Source: Crotophaga sulcirostris (taxonomy: Eukaryota; Chordata; Aves; Cuculiformes; Crotophagidae). From it: 64,000 nucleotides of DNA. The translations under genes and the position numbers were made by a program. Below the pieces are notes generated by a model. It made no database searches, was not told the origin of the DNA, and saw only the letters and a program-made list of their open reading frames with translations. How positions within the stretch are numbered: the stretch's first letter is position 1; each line of letters begins with the position of its first letter. Where the stretch lies: contig VYZB01000026.1 in the NCBI GenBank assembly GCA_013397455.1, forward strand, positions 1,914,533 to 1,978,532, in the 5' to 3' direction. Below, in pieces: positions 48,386 through 59,345 of the stretch.

Positions 48386-48911
48386 TTGTGGATTAATGCC
48401 TGTTTACTGACTTGCAATATTCTGGCTGATGGTGAAAGGAAGGACAGAATAAATTACAGGATGCCAAGATTTCAACAGAAACAAGCATGTAGTGTCGAAG
48501 TGCACATTTTCTTTCCAAATAGCCCCGGGCTTCCGGATGGTGTCCACGGAATGAGAGACTCCCACCCATCTTTGAAAAGCCAGAGCCCAGTGCAAACATT
48601 GCAGGAGGGAAGCAGGGCACATAAAGACTTGTGCTGCGAGGGAAGGACAGGAGAAGGGCTGTGGATGAACCAGAGGGCGGTGGATGAAAAGCTCCTGGCA
48701 GATGCCTGGAGTGGCAACCTTTCATGCAGCAGCATGGAGTGGGTGTTGAGTACTGCTGCAGTACCAAGCCTTTATGGCCAGCTGTGGCAGGGCTGAGTGG
48801 CTCCTCATGATGTGCATCCACTTTTCCAAGCGAAGATCCCGCCTCCTGGCATCCACACAGCTCTGTCCCAGCAACAGCTATCAGGCCAGAGAGAGCAAAT
48901 GTTGTCCCCAT
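48386..48911. other. GC-richer patch with overlapping open frames
   Basis: Both strands are open over almost the same bases: 136 codons on + (48386-48796) and 172 codons on minus (48393-48911), the longest frame of the window. The patch is richer in G+C and CpG than its surroundings. GC-rich sequence contains fewer stops, which alone can explain the double opening. Neither product has a recognisable domain, signal peptide with cleavage site, or repeat, so neither is called a gene. Confidence 0.4.
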
Positions 48912-49506
48912 TTAGTGGTTTATCCTTCGTGTGGCAGCAAGAGGAACATCCTGGATCAACAAGACAATGCAGCTGAGATAAACACTATTTTCCAAATGAA
49001 CTGAATTTTCTGGCCCCGGCTTACTCCAGGGTGGACACAACCGCACAGTCAGGTCAAATGCATCCATCTTGATTTATTTTGCACTTTTTAACCAAATTGG
49101 TAGCAATTAAATTAGTTTTTGTAGGAAGTATCTCTTAAAAAAAATTATATGCCCATGGGCTCTGTGTGTGGAGTGGTAGTATATGAGTAAATAAAGGGAG
49201 TAAAAAGGTTAATTTAATTCAGGAATCTGATGCTCCAAGCAAAACTGAGGTTATCAAACTGAAAAACTAGCTCCAAACAGCACAAGTGCTCCCACAATCA
49301 CAGCAGAGCAAACAAGTGAAACAGCCAGTGTTTAGTTCTGCCATCACATCCACTAATCTGACACTGAGATATTTTCTTTGCTGTTATTCCTGAATTATGG
49401 CACTGTAGCACAGAGCAGAATCAGATGGGAAGATCAAGGATCTCTAATATGACTTGTGATTTATTTTTCTTTTCTTTTTTTCTAATCTTTTTGATACCTG
49501 TCAAAG
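48912..49506. other. Non-coding stretch, no gene recognised
   Basis: Nothing recognised until a pyrimidine tract (about 49461-49500) that leads into the exon-like segment at 49507. Confidence 0.5.
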
Positions 49507-49598
49507 ATTTCACAATGCAGAACTCGGGCAATAAACCAATTCCTAGATTAAAATACGCAATAGTATCAAGTGCTAATCTCAGTTTACTAGCTCACATG
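49507..49598 (+). other. Candidate 92-nt exon
   Basis: A T-rich tract ('tttttcttttctttttttc') ends in TCAAAG at 49506, and ATG|GTAAGT forms a strong donor at 49599. The frame that crosses it is open: two bases of a split codon, then 30 codons including 'MQNSGNKPIPRLKYAIVSSA'. The acceptor is only fair because several purines lie between the tract and AG. No homologue is recognised. Confidence 0.2.
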
Positions 49599-50048
49599 GT
49601 AAGTAAATCCCATATCATCCCTTCCAAAAATGATTCAAGCAGGTTAAATCTGACAGGACAGCATGGGGTAATTTGTGCTATAGTAGCATGCAGTGTACTA
49701 GTTTTCAGATAAATTCTTATTTCCAGAGCATTTGAACATTTAGCTTTGAAACTCTGACACATAAAAGGGAAAAAGCATTTGAGAAAACTTGTTTTCTCTC
49801 TCAGTTTGCTGTTGAAGAAGCGAAGGGATGTGAAGACAGATTGCCATCTATTGGTGTGACCAAGAAATACCATGAGCGAAAATTTCCTGGTCAAATGGAA
49901 CCTGATTTCCAAAAATCTAGAATCCCCATATGTAGTATACGCTTAAGCACATTAGGTGTTGTGGAAGATATACCTATAACCTCATTTAATTAAAGGACAT
50001 ATTTAGACAAAACCAGATTTCCCTCTTTTTCTCCTTTTTTCCCCCCAG

Positions 50049-50074
50049 GCAATATATCTGGTTTCTCCAATCAG
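50049..50074 (+). other. Candidate 26-nt microexon
   Basis: An uninterrupted 29-base pyrimidine tract (50018-50046) ends in CCCCCCAG, and ATCAG|GTTAGT forms a good donor at 50075. Twenty-six bases remain between them. Read from the end of the 49507-49598 segment, the phase is compatible and the 26 bases are open (AIYLVSPI plus two bases). The length is not a multiple of three. Splice signals this clear around so short a segment are suggestive, but such pairs also occur by chance in introns. Confidence 0.25.
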
Positions 50075-53000
50075 GTTAGTTTTGAATGCAGTTAATAGTT
50101 ATCAGAGTTTGGTTTTGTATTCTGTTCATATTTATAGAGACCTTTCAAGTGACATTCTAGTTCTGCAAACCAAATTAGAAATAATAAAAAAAAAAACAAA
50201 GCTCTGGCCTGTAATAACTCCTTTCAGCAGAGGAAATTTAGGTATCTTCAGAGCTTAGTGTCTTCACAGAAAAACCTGGAGAGAGGAAGGAGTAGAGAGA
50301 GAAGATGGATTTAGGAATTTCAAGGCGTAGAGTCATGTCTTGATAGGCAGGAACAGGTTATATCAGAGAGAAGGGCAGGGAAGGAAGCAAAAATCGAACA
50401 TCGGAGAAGAAGGGAAGAGACCAAACAATATGGATATTCCATGTTTTTAGCCAGCTGTCCCCTCCACCAGCCTTCCCACCATGAAGTAAGTATTTCCTGG
50501 CTAATCTTCCAAGTTCACTGACTCTCAAAGCTGAGAACAGACAAGCTGTCCCATGGATGACGCTACCTCAAAGGCATGCTGCCACACACCAGCTGGATGT
50601 TACTGTCTCCATCCACCACTTGAGCAGTTTACATGGCATTTTTGTTTCCTTATGGTGGCACTGATTGTGGATATGAACACTGTTTATTCTAATCCACCTA
50701 CTTTTGCTTAAAGGCAATTGTAGCACAAAAGTAGAACTACAGGAACAACAGTTGCCAACAAGGGGAACAATGGTGGTGGTAATCTCTTCTCCCATCACAG
50801 CTGGATCCAGAGAAGAACATATGCTCTGGCATTAGTGGCAAAGGGACTTTCCATCTGGGCCTCTACACTTCTTAGCACAGGTTGGAGTCCCAGTTCAGGT
50901 TTCAGCGAGGCCGTGGTGCCCCTTTCTTCTTCCTCCAAACATTCATTTTATAATAGCTCAGAGTTCTTACATTGTTTACTTTCCGCACTCATAAAATGGA
51001 TGTGTCTGTATTGGCATAATCACCAAGCTCTATAATGAAATTCTCTATACTTCTTCTACCCATAAGCCTCTATCTGCCTTTAGATAAGGTTTACATTCTC
51101 CTCTTAAACAGCCATGACACCTTGGCATAATACCCCCTTCTTCCCACAACACAGAGCATTTCTCCACCAGCACTGCTACCATGTGGGAGCTGGAAAGCTC
51201 TAGTCCCCTAATACCTTGGGAAACGTACTCAGGAATAAGGATTTACACTGCAAACCCTGTAATTCAAACTAAGTCCTACCAAACCTCCTTTTTTGTGTGT
51301 GTGACCTTAGCAAACAGCACATGAAATGAGACCAGAGAAAGCTGCTCCCTGAGCTCTGTCTGGGCTTTCACATTGGTCAATATAATTCAATATAGCTCAA
51401 TTGCATTTATTAAAGATGCCACAGTTTAGAGTTATTCAAGCACCAGCTCTTAGATTCCAAAAACACCATCACTTCCAGGTACCAAACTACTCTCCAAAAG
51501 AAATGTAACGAAAACAACAGTTCTCTTTTTTTAGGAAAGAGACTTTCTATTACTTATTCCTTCTTTCAGTAGATTAAAAGTGGCTGGTGTTAGTATGTAA
51601 GTAAAGTAGAGTACCAGGGAGATGGGCAATAAAGTACCTTAGAGCTATTTAACAAGTAGATTGGTTGATGTTAATGCCTGTTAGATCAGCTTGGAAACAG
51701 CCTCTGGGGGTAGATAATAAACAATATTATGGGAGTTAGAGTGCAGGGAATATCAGATTCCATAGCTGACTGACAAAATGAGAGACTGGTTTATTTACCA
51801 CTAAGAAACCAATTATATAGTGTTGTGAGGGTGCTATGTCTCTCTTTACCAGGAAACACTCTAGGCCACATTCAAACCACCTAACAGAGGTGCTGAACTT
51901 TGAGATCATAACTACTGTGGTGTCAAAGCTCAAAATGCAAGTGACCCCCTAGCAGGTGGTTAACCCATCTTATTGCTCAGAACTTCCAAATCTTGGCTTT
52001 ACATACAGAGAAGGCAGAAAAATACTCCCATTGCCTTTGAAGTAAAGCACCCAGTGCAAGAGTTATCTTGCAATGGACTGCTTAGGCAACTTGGGAGGAG
52101 TCAAAATACTGCCCCAAGACACTTTGCTGATGTTTGGTGATAAGAAATTGTTATAATCATTACTGGCAAAATCCCTGCGAAAGGTGAAGTGTGTAGTAAA
52201 CATGGGGCCTGGCTTTTGTTATTGACATCAAGATAGAATAGATGCAAAATCACTGAATCCAATTAATGAGAATCACATCATGCATTGATCTTGGACTTCC
52301 TCCTTCTTCTATCATTCGATGCCTTTGTGTAAATCACTCTAGTGTCAATTCATATACGGAAATACCTTATCTTTAGAGTCTCTACCTTCTTGAGCATTCA
52401 GAAGTCTTAGCAATATCTTCCAATCACTACCACATCTGTCAGCAGAGAAAGCTTGTAGAGTCCTGGAAATGAGTAATACAGAAGGCTGCAAACAGATAAC
52501 TTCTGAAACTTTGAAGTTCTGGGAGTTCCTTTAAAAGTTTCTGTGCTAGCGTGAGACAAATCACACCCTGACTATAGAAGAAGCCAGTGATGATTCATTC
52601 AGATTTAGTCTTCAAATTTATAGCTGCTTGAGTCAGGGCGGGGAAATTACCCCTTTTCCAGCCCTGCCATTCATTTAGTTCCACAGATTAAGGGTTATGC
52701 GAAACATTTCAGAGTAAACTCCACTGCCATATTTTAAATTCCTGTCCATACTTTTAAACACTCATTTTTAAAAACACTGGTAAAATTTGTTATGCTATGA
52801 AGACAGCCAGTAGAGGACCTTCAGTTATTTAAATCATGCTGGTAGCATGGGATAGAGTTTACATGATGCACGCAGCTTACATTGGCCATTTGCAGAAAGA
52901 ATTCCCTCTTCACCCCTACATATTTTCCCTGCATTTCTGACATGAAATATGCAGCACAACAGCATCTAGGAATTTTCTTTGTACGCATTGGACCATGAAA

Positions 53001-53205
53001 ACATGACAAAAGCATAAATCCAGAGAGGCTCTGATAAAGAACCACCATGTGGATATTTATTTTGTTCTCTATCAATATTCATTGTATTCTAATTAAGAAT
53101 GATCGAGATTTGGAAGGGAGACTGTGATACAGTTTCTAAAAGAGATGTCTTGAAAGCAAGGAAGGTTTGTCCTTAGCATCAATTACATGTTCTGCCTGAG
53201 AATAC

Positions 53206-53227
53206 TGAATAAGTTCTGACTTATTCA
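53206..53227. repeat. Hairpin, 9-bp perfect arms
   Basis: TGAATAAGT (53206-53214) pairs exactly with ACTTATTCA (53219-53227) across the 4-base loop TCTG. Confidence 0.8.
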
Positions 53228-55439
53228 TTCTGGGGCAGCATCTGTCACATTTAAAATTCAGATTTCATTAACTATTGCACCATTGAAAATGTGCTGTTCA
53301 GACTTCTGGTTATAGATGGGAGAAACTATGGGATTAATAATGCTGATTTCATTGACTATGGATTTGGCAAAGTTTATTTCAAATTTCAGGTTTTGATCTT
53401 GCAACCAGTTGCTATTGAACCATTGGTTCTAATGCACTGTGTGCATAAGGAGAGCAAGACCTGATCATTGGTGTGCAAAGTTTCAGCCTGGACTATAGTA
53501 GGAGTGAGATCATTACAATAAGCACTATGAAAGTGTAGTGATAATGACACAAGAGTGTTGACATAATGTAACAGAACCTGCAATCAGCATCCTACATACA
53601 GCTAAACCCACAGTTTTTGACGTAGTCATAACGCTGAACAGGGGCTTAAATCAGCACAGAAAAAAGTGTGTTGTCAGTTTTGGTGAAAATTACAACAACA
53701 GAGTCAACATAACGGGAAGTATTCTTGAGAATGTTATTTCAAGGACTTCCTCCTTCCTGATTTTTGTTTCTTCATTTTTGTCACGGCTCCCACTCAGCAG
53801 ATGTAGCAAGTTCTTCTCTAAAGAGAGAAGAGTGAAAAAATCCAGTGGATCTTCCTTGATGAGGAAGTTAAACCATACTTTTTTTCATCTTCCCGCAGTG
53901 ACTTCACATGACACTGATGGGATGATGTGACATATGAGGAACAAAGCCATAGTATATTCTCATTCTTTTACAGAAAGGTTGTATAAGCAGCTCACAAACC
54001 TATTTCATGTAGTGACATTAGCAGCTTATTAATAGAGCCTTCCCCACAAGCTGAGTAGTCTTTACTAGGCTTGCCTCTCAAATACACTGTTCATACAGCC
54101 ACCAACACAGTGCATTGCCTTCAAACATCTGCGTTGTTGTTCAGTTTTCACTTCACAGTATGGACTTCATTCTGCAGCAGAGTTCTGGAACTGAGTATTC
54201 TTCCAGGAGCCTCCTCTGCTTACACAGTTACTCTCTATTTCAAATGGCACATGGTACAGTCGCTCCTTTTGCTGTCAGCTCTTAATTTGAAGAAGCACTT
54301 GTTTATGATCCCCTCTCTTCTTTATCTGCTTCAGTAGAACCTGTTACAAACAGAGGAGAGTCTCAAAGACTAATTGTAGTCTTGTGCAATATTCTGACTC
54401 CTGTGTTGCTGTGCAACCGATTATTATTTAGCATCTGCTGTTGTAAGCCAGTAAATATTAACCAGTGTTCCTGATCCTACATGCTTTTTCAAAGAACTCA
54501 GTCTTTCCTGTAGGCATGCTCTTTGAATATCACAAGTGGATGACTTGCTAAGGTCTTAATCAGGTTTGGTTTGTTAACATGTGCTGCAGTCAAAATTTGA
54601 ATATGCTTCAGCACTTGCAGTGCTGACAACATACATTTGTGACCATCTTCATTGCATTTTGCTGAAATGTTTCCACACAGCTTTTAATACCAGTTTGTTA
54701 TTTCTTAACATCTGGATTAGATTTAATACATTAATTACACATGTTGAAAAGAGCTTGGGGTTTCAGGTTTTGAGAGGGCAGGAAAGGTGGCTTTCAGTAG
54801 AGGAATGAGCCTTGACTTACTCAAAGGGAATCTCATTCATGACAAATTATTTACTTTCTCCTTTACCTTACTGGGCTCAAAAAAACCTGCCCAGTATTTT
54901 TGTCCAGGGATTTCAAAAGCAGCTGGAGCAGGACTCAATTACCTAAACATAGGCATATAGCACTATTTTGGACCCACTAGGATACTCAGATATCATTACA
55001 GAGCTGTCAGCCCCGTCATCAGGAAAACCCATGCCATTCTGGCTGGACACAAGTATTTCAGTGAACACTGAAAATTAATAGCCACATTTGCAACTTATGT
55101 TATGGCCTTAATGCTTGAACAGGAGTTGCACAGCCATTACAACTTCCCAGCAGTAACGACAAAGATGGGCATTGGTCATCTGGAAAAGTTAAAATCTGAG
55201 CCTTTGAACTAGCAAGAGCAGCAGTAGTTCAAAACTATGGTAGTCACCAATGAAAACCAAAATACTAATGATACAGCAGCCACCATGCAACTGCCATTGA
55301 TAATTGTGATGGGTGCTGATTTCCACCTGCTAGAGGAGCTGAACAGGTTACCAATTTAGTTATCATTAAGAAGCAAATCAAATACAATATGAAAGTATAG
55401 CAATTATTACACAAAAGAAGACATTTGTTTCACATTTGT

Positions 55440-55960
55440 CATGTCTCAGATGAAAAACTGAGATTCTGGATCAAATCTTCCCCTTGTATAAATGCATTTT
55501 GACCCCCATACTAAAATGGAAATACACTTAATTACACCCTAAAGGAAGTCAATCCCTCCATCCTACACATATGGAAAAGACATTTTAATTCAAATTTGTT
55601 ATATTCCAGAAATATTTCCACCACGGATGTGACTCTTCTGGGGGTAGCAGTGAAATTTTATTTTGTCCACACCTGGTCACAATAATAAATGTGGGGCCAT
55701 TATTTCACAAAGCAGACATTTGGGCAGATATTTACTAAATGTAGATTTCTATATTAGATCTACTTTCTATAGGCTTCCTTTATAATCAGGCGGGAAAAAT
55801 AAACATTTTTAGTTGTTATTTTTCTTATGCTAAAGTAGGCATCTAAATTAGGTCAAAAGAACTGTATGTCAGAAGTGCCCATTTTTCTTCACCAGTAACA
55901 CAGAACTTTGGGTAGCTCAAAAGTAAATGTCAGCACTGCAGATGTCTATAGTTAGATGAG
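55440..55960. repeat. Possible ancient amniote repeat remnants
   Basis: 'gattctggatcaaatcttcc' with 'ttgtataaatgcattt' (55460-55500), and 'gtaggcatctaaattaggtc' with 'agaagtgccca' (55835-55885), resemble worn pieces of very old sauropsid repeats that carry 'agattctgatc...acac' and 'taggcacctaa' words. Identity is low and borders cannot be placed. Confidence 0.2.
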
Positions 55961-57631
55961 ATGAAATCAGTCCTGAGAAAAAAGAAGTTATGTAGATTAT
56001 GTTAATGCTTAACAGCAATTACCCATGTTATGAGGTATACTCAACTGCAGATTAAATGAGAAACAAGCTTAATGTACCTTTGTCTTCAAGCCCATAATAG
56101 TTGTGCTATTGCAAAATTTCTTTTTGTGGGAAGTAATATAGCAGTGATGAGATACTGATATTTAATATGAAAATTTATGAGAAGAGTTGGATATCAGTTC
56201 TGTAATGCCCCTATTAACATATTTTTCAGCCTCACTGTTCATCATAAATGTCTACATTAAATATTAGGAGAAGACCATCTGTCTCATGTTGTAGAGAATT
56301 GCAGTAGAGATGTATAGATGGATATGAATAAAAATGCAGAAGTATGGGAGCACTCACAATGATCACACAACAGGAGGAGGGCTAGAAGAATGATGCGTTC
56401 GTGTCACTTAGATCAGGAGGTCATCAAGATCTCAGCACATCTCTATGTTTCTTCCCAGAATACCCAGACTAGGAAACAAAAGATAGTGAATAAATTCTGA
56501 TGACTCACAGATGGGAAAGGATGCAGAGGCTAATTCCTGTCAGTTTATAAGGAGGGAGGGGAGCATATCCAAAATTACCATTCTAAGATGAACTCAGAAG
56601 ATGTGAAGAGAAAGTGGCCTGTTTCAGTTGTCCTCTGCGTCACCACAGGAATCGGTCTGCTTGCCTGTATACCAGCATCTTGGTGCTCCAAGGGTAGACA
56701 GACTATTTGGACATACACCTTTCGGTGCTGTATGTGCTTGTGGAAGTGTGTGGATCAATGAATGAAATCAGCTTTGTTTTAAAATATAATTGCCTTAACC
56801 TGTCTGAGGTCTCCTGCTCAGATCTGCTGTGCTCTTCTTACAGTGCCGTAGCATTCTGACAAAGTTCTCCAGCTCTGTCAAAACCAGCTTCTCATTAGCC
56901 TAGATTTGCTGTTTTCTTTCATGTCAGTAAACATCCAAGGGCAGCAATTATTTCACACTACTACAACACTCAAGACTTCATGAGCTTTACACTAGATTTT
57001 TAGAGGCATAGATAAGGAAAAATTTCAGTCCGGTTTAACCTTTAATTTCAGCCCAGCAGCATGACTAAACTCACGATTAAAATATTTCACTTACATGACT
57101 CTGAAGAGAAAAGCAGGCAATGAGAAACCCGAAACCCTGTCCTAGAAAGCATTGAATTATGGCAGATGAGGTGGTTTACAACTGATTGTGTCCCACATGT
57201 TTGTGAATGAACAGGTTGAAATCTGGCACTTACTATAAGAAAGAAAAATGTATACCTGGGTATATTATTCATTCAAAAGAAAAATATCCATGCCCTTTGC
57301 TAGCATAAATTGTCACAGCTCTATTGATTTCAAACAAGAGCTGATTTGCATCGGATGAACATCTAAGCCATATTTTATAACACGCTCAATTTTGATTAAT
57401 TGTTATTACAGGCTCTAAACAGGATTTTTCATTGCTCAATTATTTTCAGCACCATACATGAAAAGAAAACAAAAAGCCCTGCTGCTAAATATACCATAGC
57501 CTCTAGCCATAAAACAATAAATAATTCTTTTTGTAATTTAAAGAACATTAGACTTGACATTCTTGGTTGACCTGTCTGTGAAAGGTGAGCAACTACATCT
57601 ACTACACTTGCTTAGGTGAACTCAACAATGT

Positions 57632-57656
57632 TGTGTGTGTGCATGTGTGTGTGTAA
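57632..57656 (+). repeat. (GT)n microsatellite
   Basis: About 25 bases of TG units with one CA interruption, a short dinucleotide repeat. Confidence 0.8.
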
Positions 57657-58106
57657 TTTTCTGATGTTCCTTTCACCAGTTTGTTAGGTTGTAAGGAATG
57701 TTTTCTGAAAAGAGAGCTCCAAATGGACACTACAAATGTCTGGACTGACTGAATATATGTCTCCTGCATGACTGGTATAGAGGTGGCTGCATGAGCCATC
57801 TGAAAAACTCTCACATTCATAGCTCAGACTACAGAAATACTATTCGTGTAGTAGACTGGGCCTCCATTCTTATGGTTAAGCTTGTCTTTAATTTACATAC
57901 CATTACAATTCTTCTTTAGAAATAAAAATACATGCATAATTCTGAGTACCATGCTCCCATGTGATACACACCAGTTTTTTTTCTTGATTTGTCAACGATT
58001 TTATGGTTCATTCCTTTTCCTTCTATATTAATATAGTAGTAACATATTGGATGTCTGGGAAAGTCACATCTGTAGGTAATTATTCTACAGATACATGAGA
58101 TAGAGA

Positions 58107-58223
58107 TGGAAGGGAAGAGAACAAGGAAGGGGAAGGGACAGAAAAAGACAGAAAGACAGGAAGGAAGAAAAAGAGAATTGAGAGGGAGAGAAGGGGAGGA
58201 AGGGAGGGAGGAAAGAAGGGAAA
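58107..58223 (+). repeat. Polypurine GGAA/GAAA-rich tract
   Basis: About 117 bases almost entirely A and G (units such as GGAAGG, GGGAGG and GAAAGAC), with only a few C or T interruptions. Mirror-symmetric purine tracts of this kind can form triplex (H-DNA) and hold many ETS-like GGAA words. No promoter is visible beside it. Confidence 0.8.
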
Positions 58224-59163
58224 TCAGCAGCTACCCTGTGGCTAGAGGAATCAACACATCTGATAGTGCAAAACGGAGTTGAGTTGTAGATCAAAGCACA
58301 AGTCAAGAGTTGGTTTCTTCAGTCAGTTCTCATCTTTGGAAACCTTTGAGGACAACAAGCATGTTTACATCTGTGCCTTATTTCTGCTTATTTAACAGGT
58401 TTTTTTCAGTGGTTTCATCTTGAATATATCAACACCCTTCACCTCATTCTACCACGGTGTAACATACCCCCTCCTTCTTGATTTAAAGCACACTTACAAT
58501 TATCTTACATGAGTCTGTTCTGTGTTGTATAGGGCCATGATCTTTTCCAACTTCATATGACAAGCAAACTTGGACTAAATTTACACTTAGATGGACATTC
58601 TTCTGAAAAAAAATACACCTATGCAAAAAAACCCAGTAGCTTTGGTAGTTCAGAACGTAAGGTTATTCTCTGTGAGGAGGTAATCCGCACCTTTACAGAA
58701 AGGTGCTATAGAATTTGCTATAGAATTATAAAATGCTGCACAGTTTCAAAGCAGACTAGAAGATCCTTTAGTAGAGACTCTATGTCCTCCTATATCTTAT
58801 GGCCCTGGCCCCTTCACAGTGATAAATCCTGACTGATTCAAATGGTCATACAAACAGGTACTTGCTACCTACAGAATGTGCTACAGTTCCAAAATCAGGC
58901 TCTATTTTAAACCATAAACATCACAGATGCTTGTAAATTTGGTTCTGCTATCTTGAAAATATGACCAGCAAAAGATTTCACATTATGTATTATGGAACCA
59001 ATTGATTGATCCCAACTGTTAAAGAAATGAAAATCTGCTCTTTCATGAGGTTGTACAAACCTAGTATAATAACGACTACAGAAGGAAGCTCAGTAAATAC
59101 TACTTTACGCCTGTAGGTTATTAATATTTTCACATACATCACCATATAGATCTGTAGCCATTG

Positions 59164-59345
59164 CATAGAATCATAGAGCTATTCAGGTTGGAAGGGGTGT
59201 CAGGAGGTCATCTAGTCCAACCTTCTGCCCAAGGCAGGGTCAGCTCTTAGGACACACCAGGTTGTGCAGGACTTTCTCCAGTCTTGTCTACAAAATCCTC
59301 AGATACAGAGCCTGCACAACCTCTCTGGGGAACCTGTGAGACTGT
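59164..59345 (-). mobile_element. CR1 3' fragment, minus strand
   Basis: 'catagaatcatagagctatt' is followed by 'caggttggaaggggtgtcag', 'gtcatctagtccaacctt', 'aaggcagggtcagc', 'ccaggttgtgcagg', 'cttgtctac' and 'cacaacctctctggggaacc'. This is the order of blocks in older CR1 subfamilies with a 'caagcagggtca' block. It fades at about 59345. No coding content remains. Confidence 0.9.

Larger units (their letters stand above)
50081..59163. other. Long AT-rich stretch without recognised gene
   Basis: About 9 kb with no gene or clear CR1. A hairpin lies at 53206-53227, a (GT)n run at 57632-57656, a polypurine tract at 58107-58223, and possible ancient repeat remnants at 55440-55960. Frames reach 91 codons (58557-58832, +) without domains. 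Confidence 0.5.

Noticed and set aside
48393..48911. 172-codon minus-strand frame as a protein gene
   Set aside because: It overlaps an equally open frame on the other strand in a GC-richer patch and has no recognised domain or splice or start context. It is kept as a compositional finding only.
53100..53130. 'tttggaagggagactgtgat' as a CR1 tail
   Set aside because: Isolated word without the neighbouring CR1 blocks.
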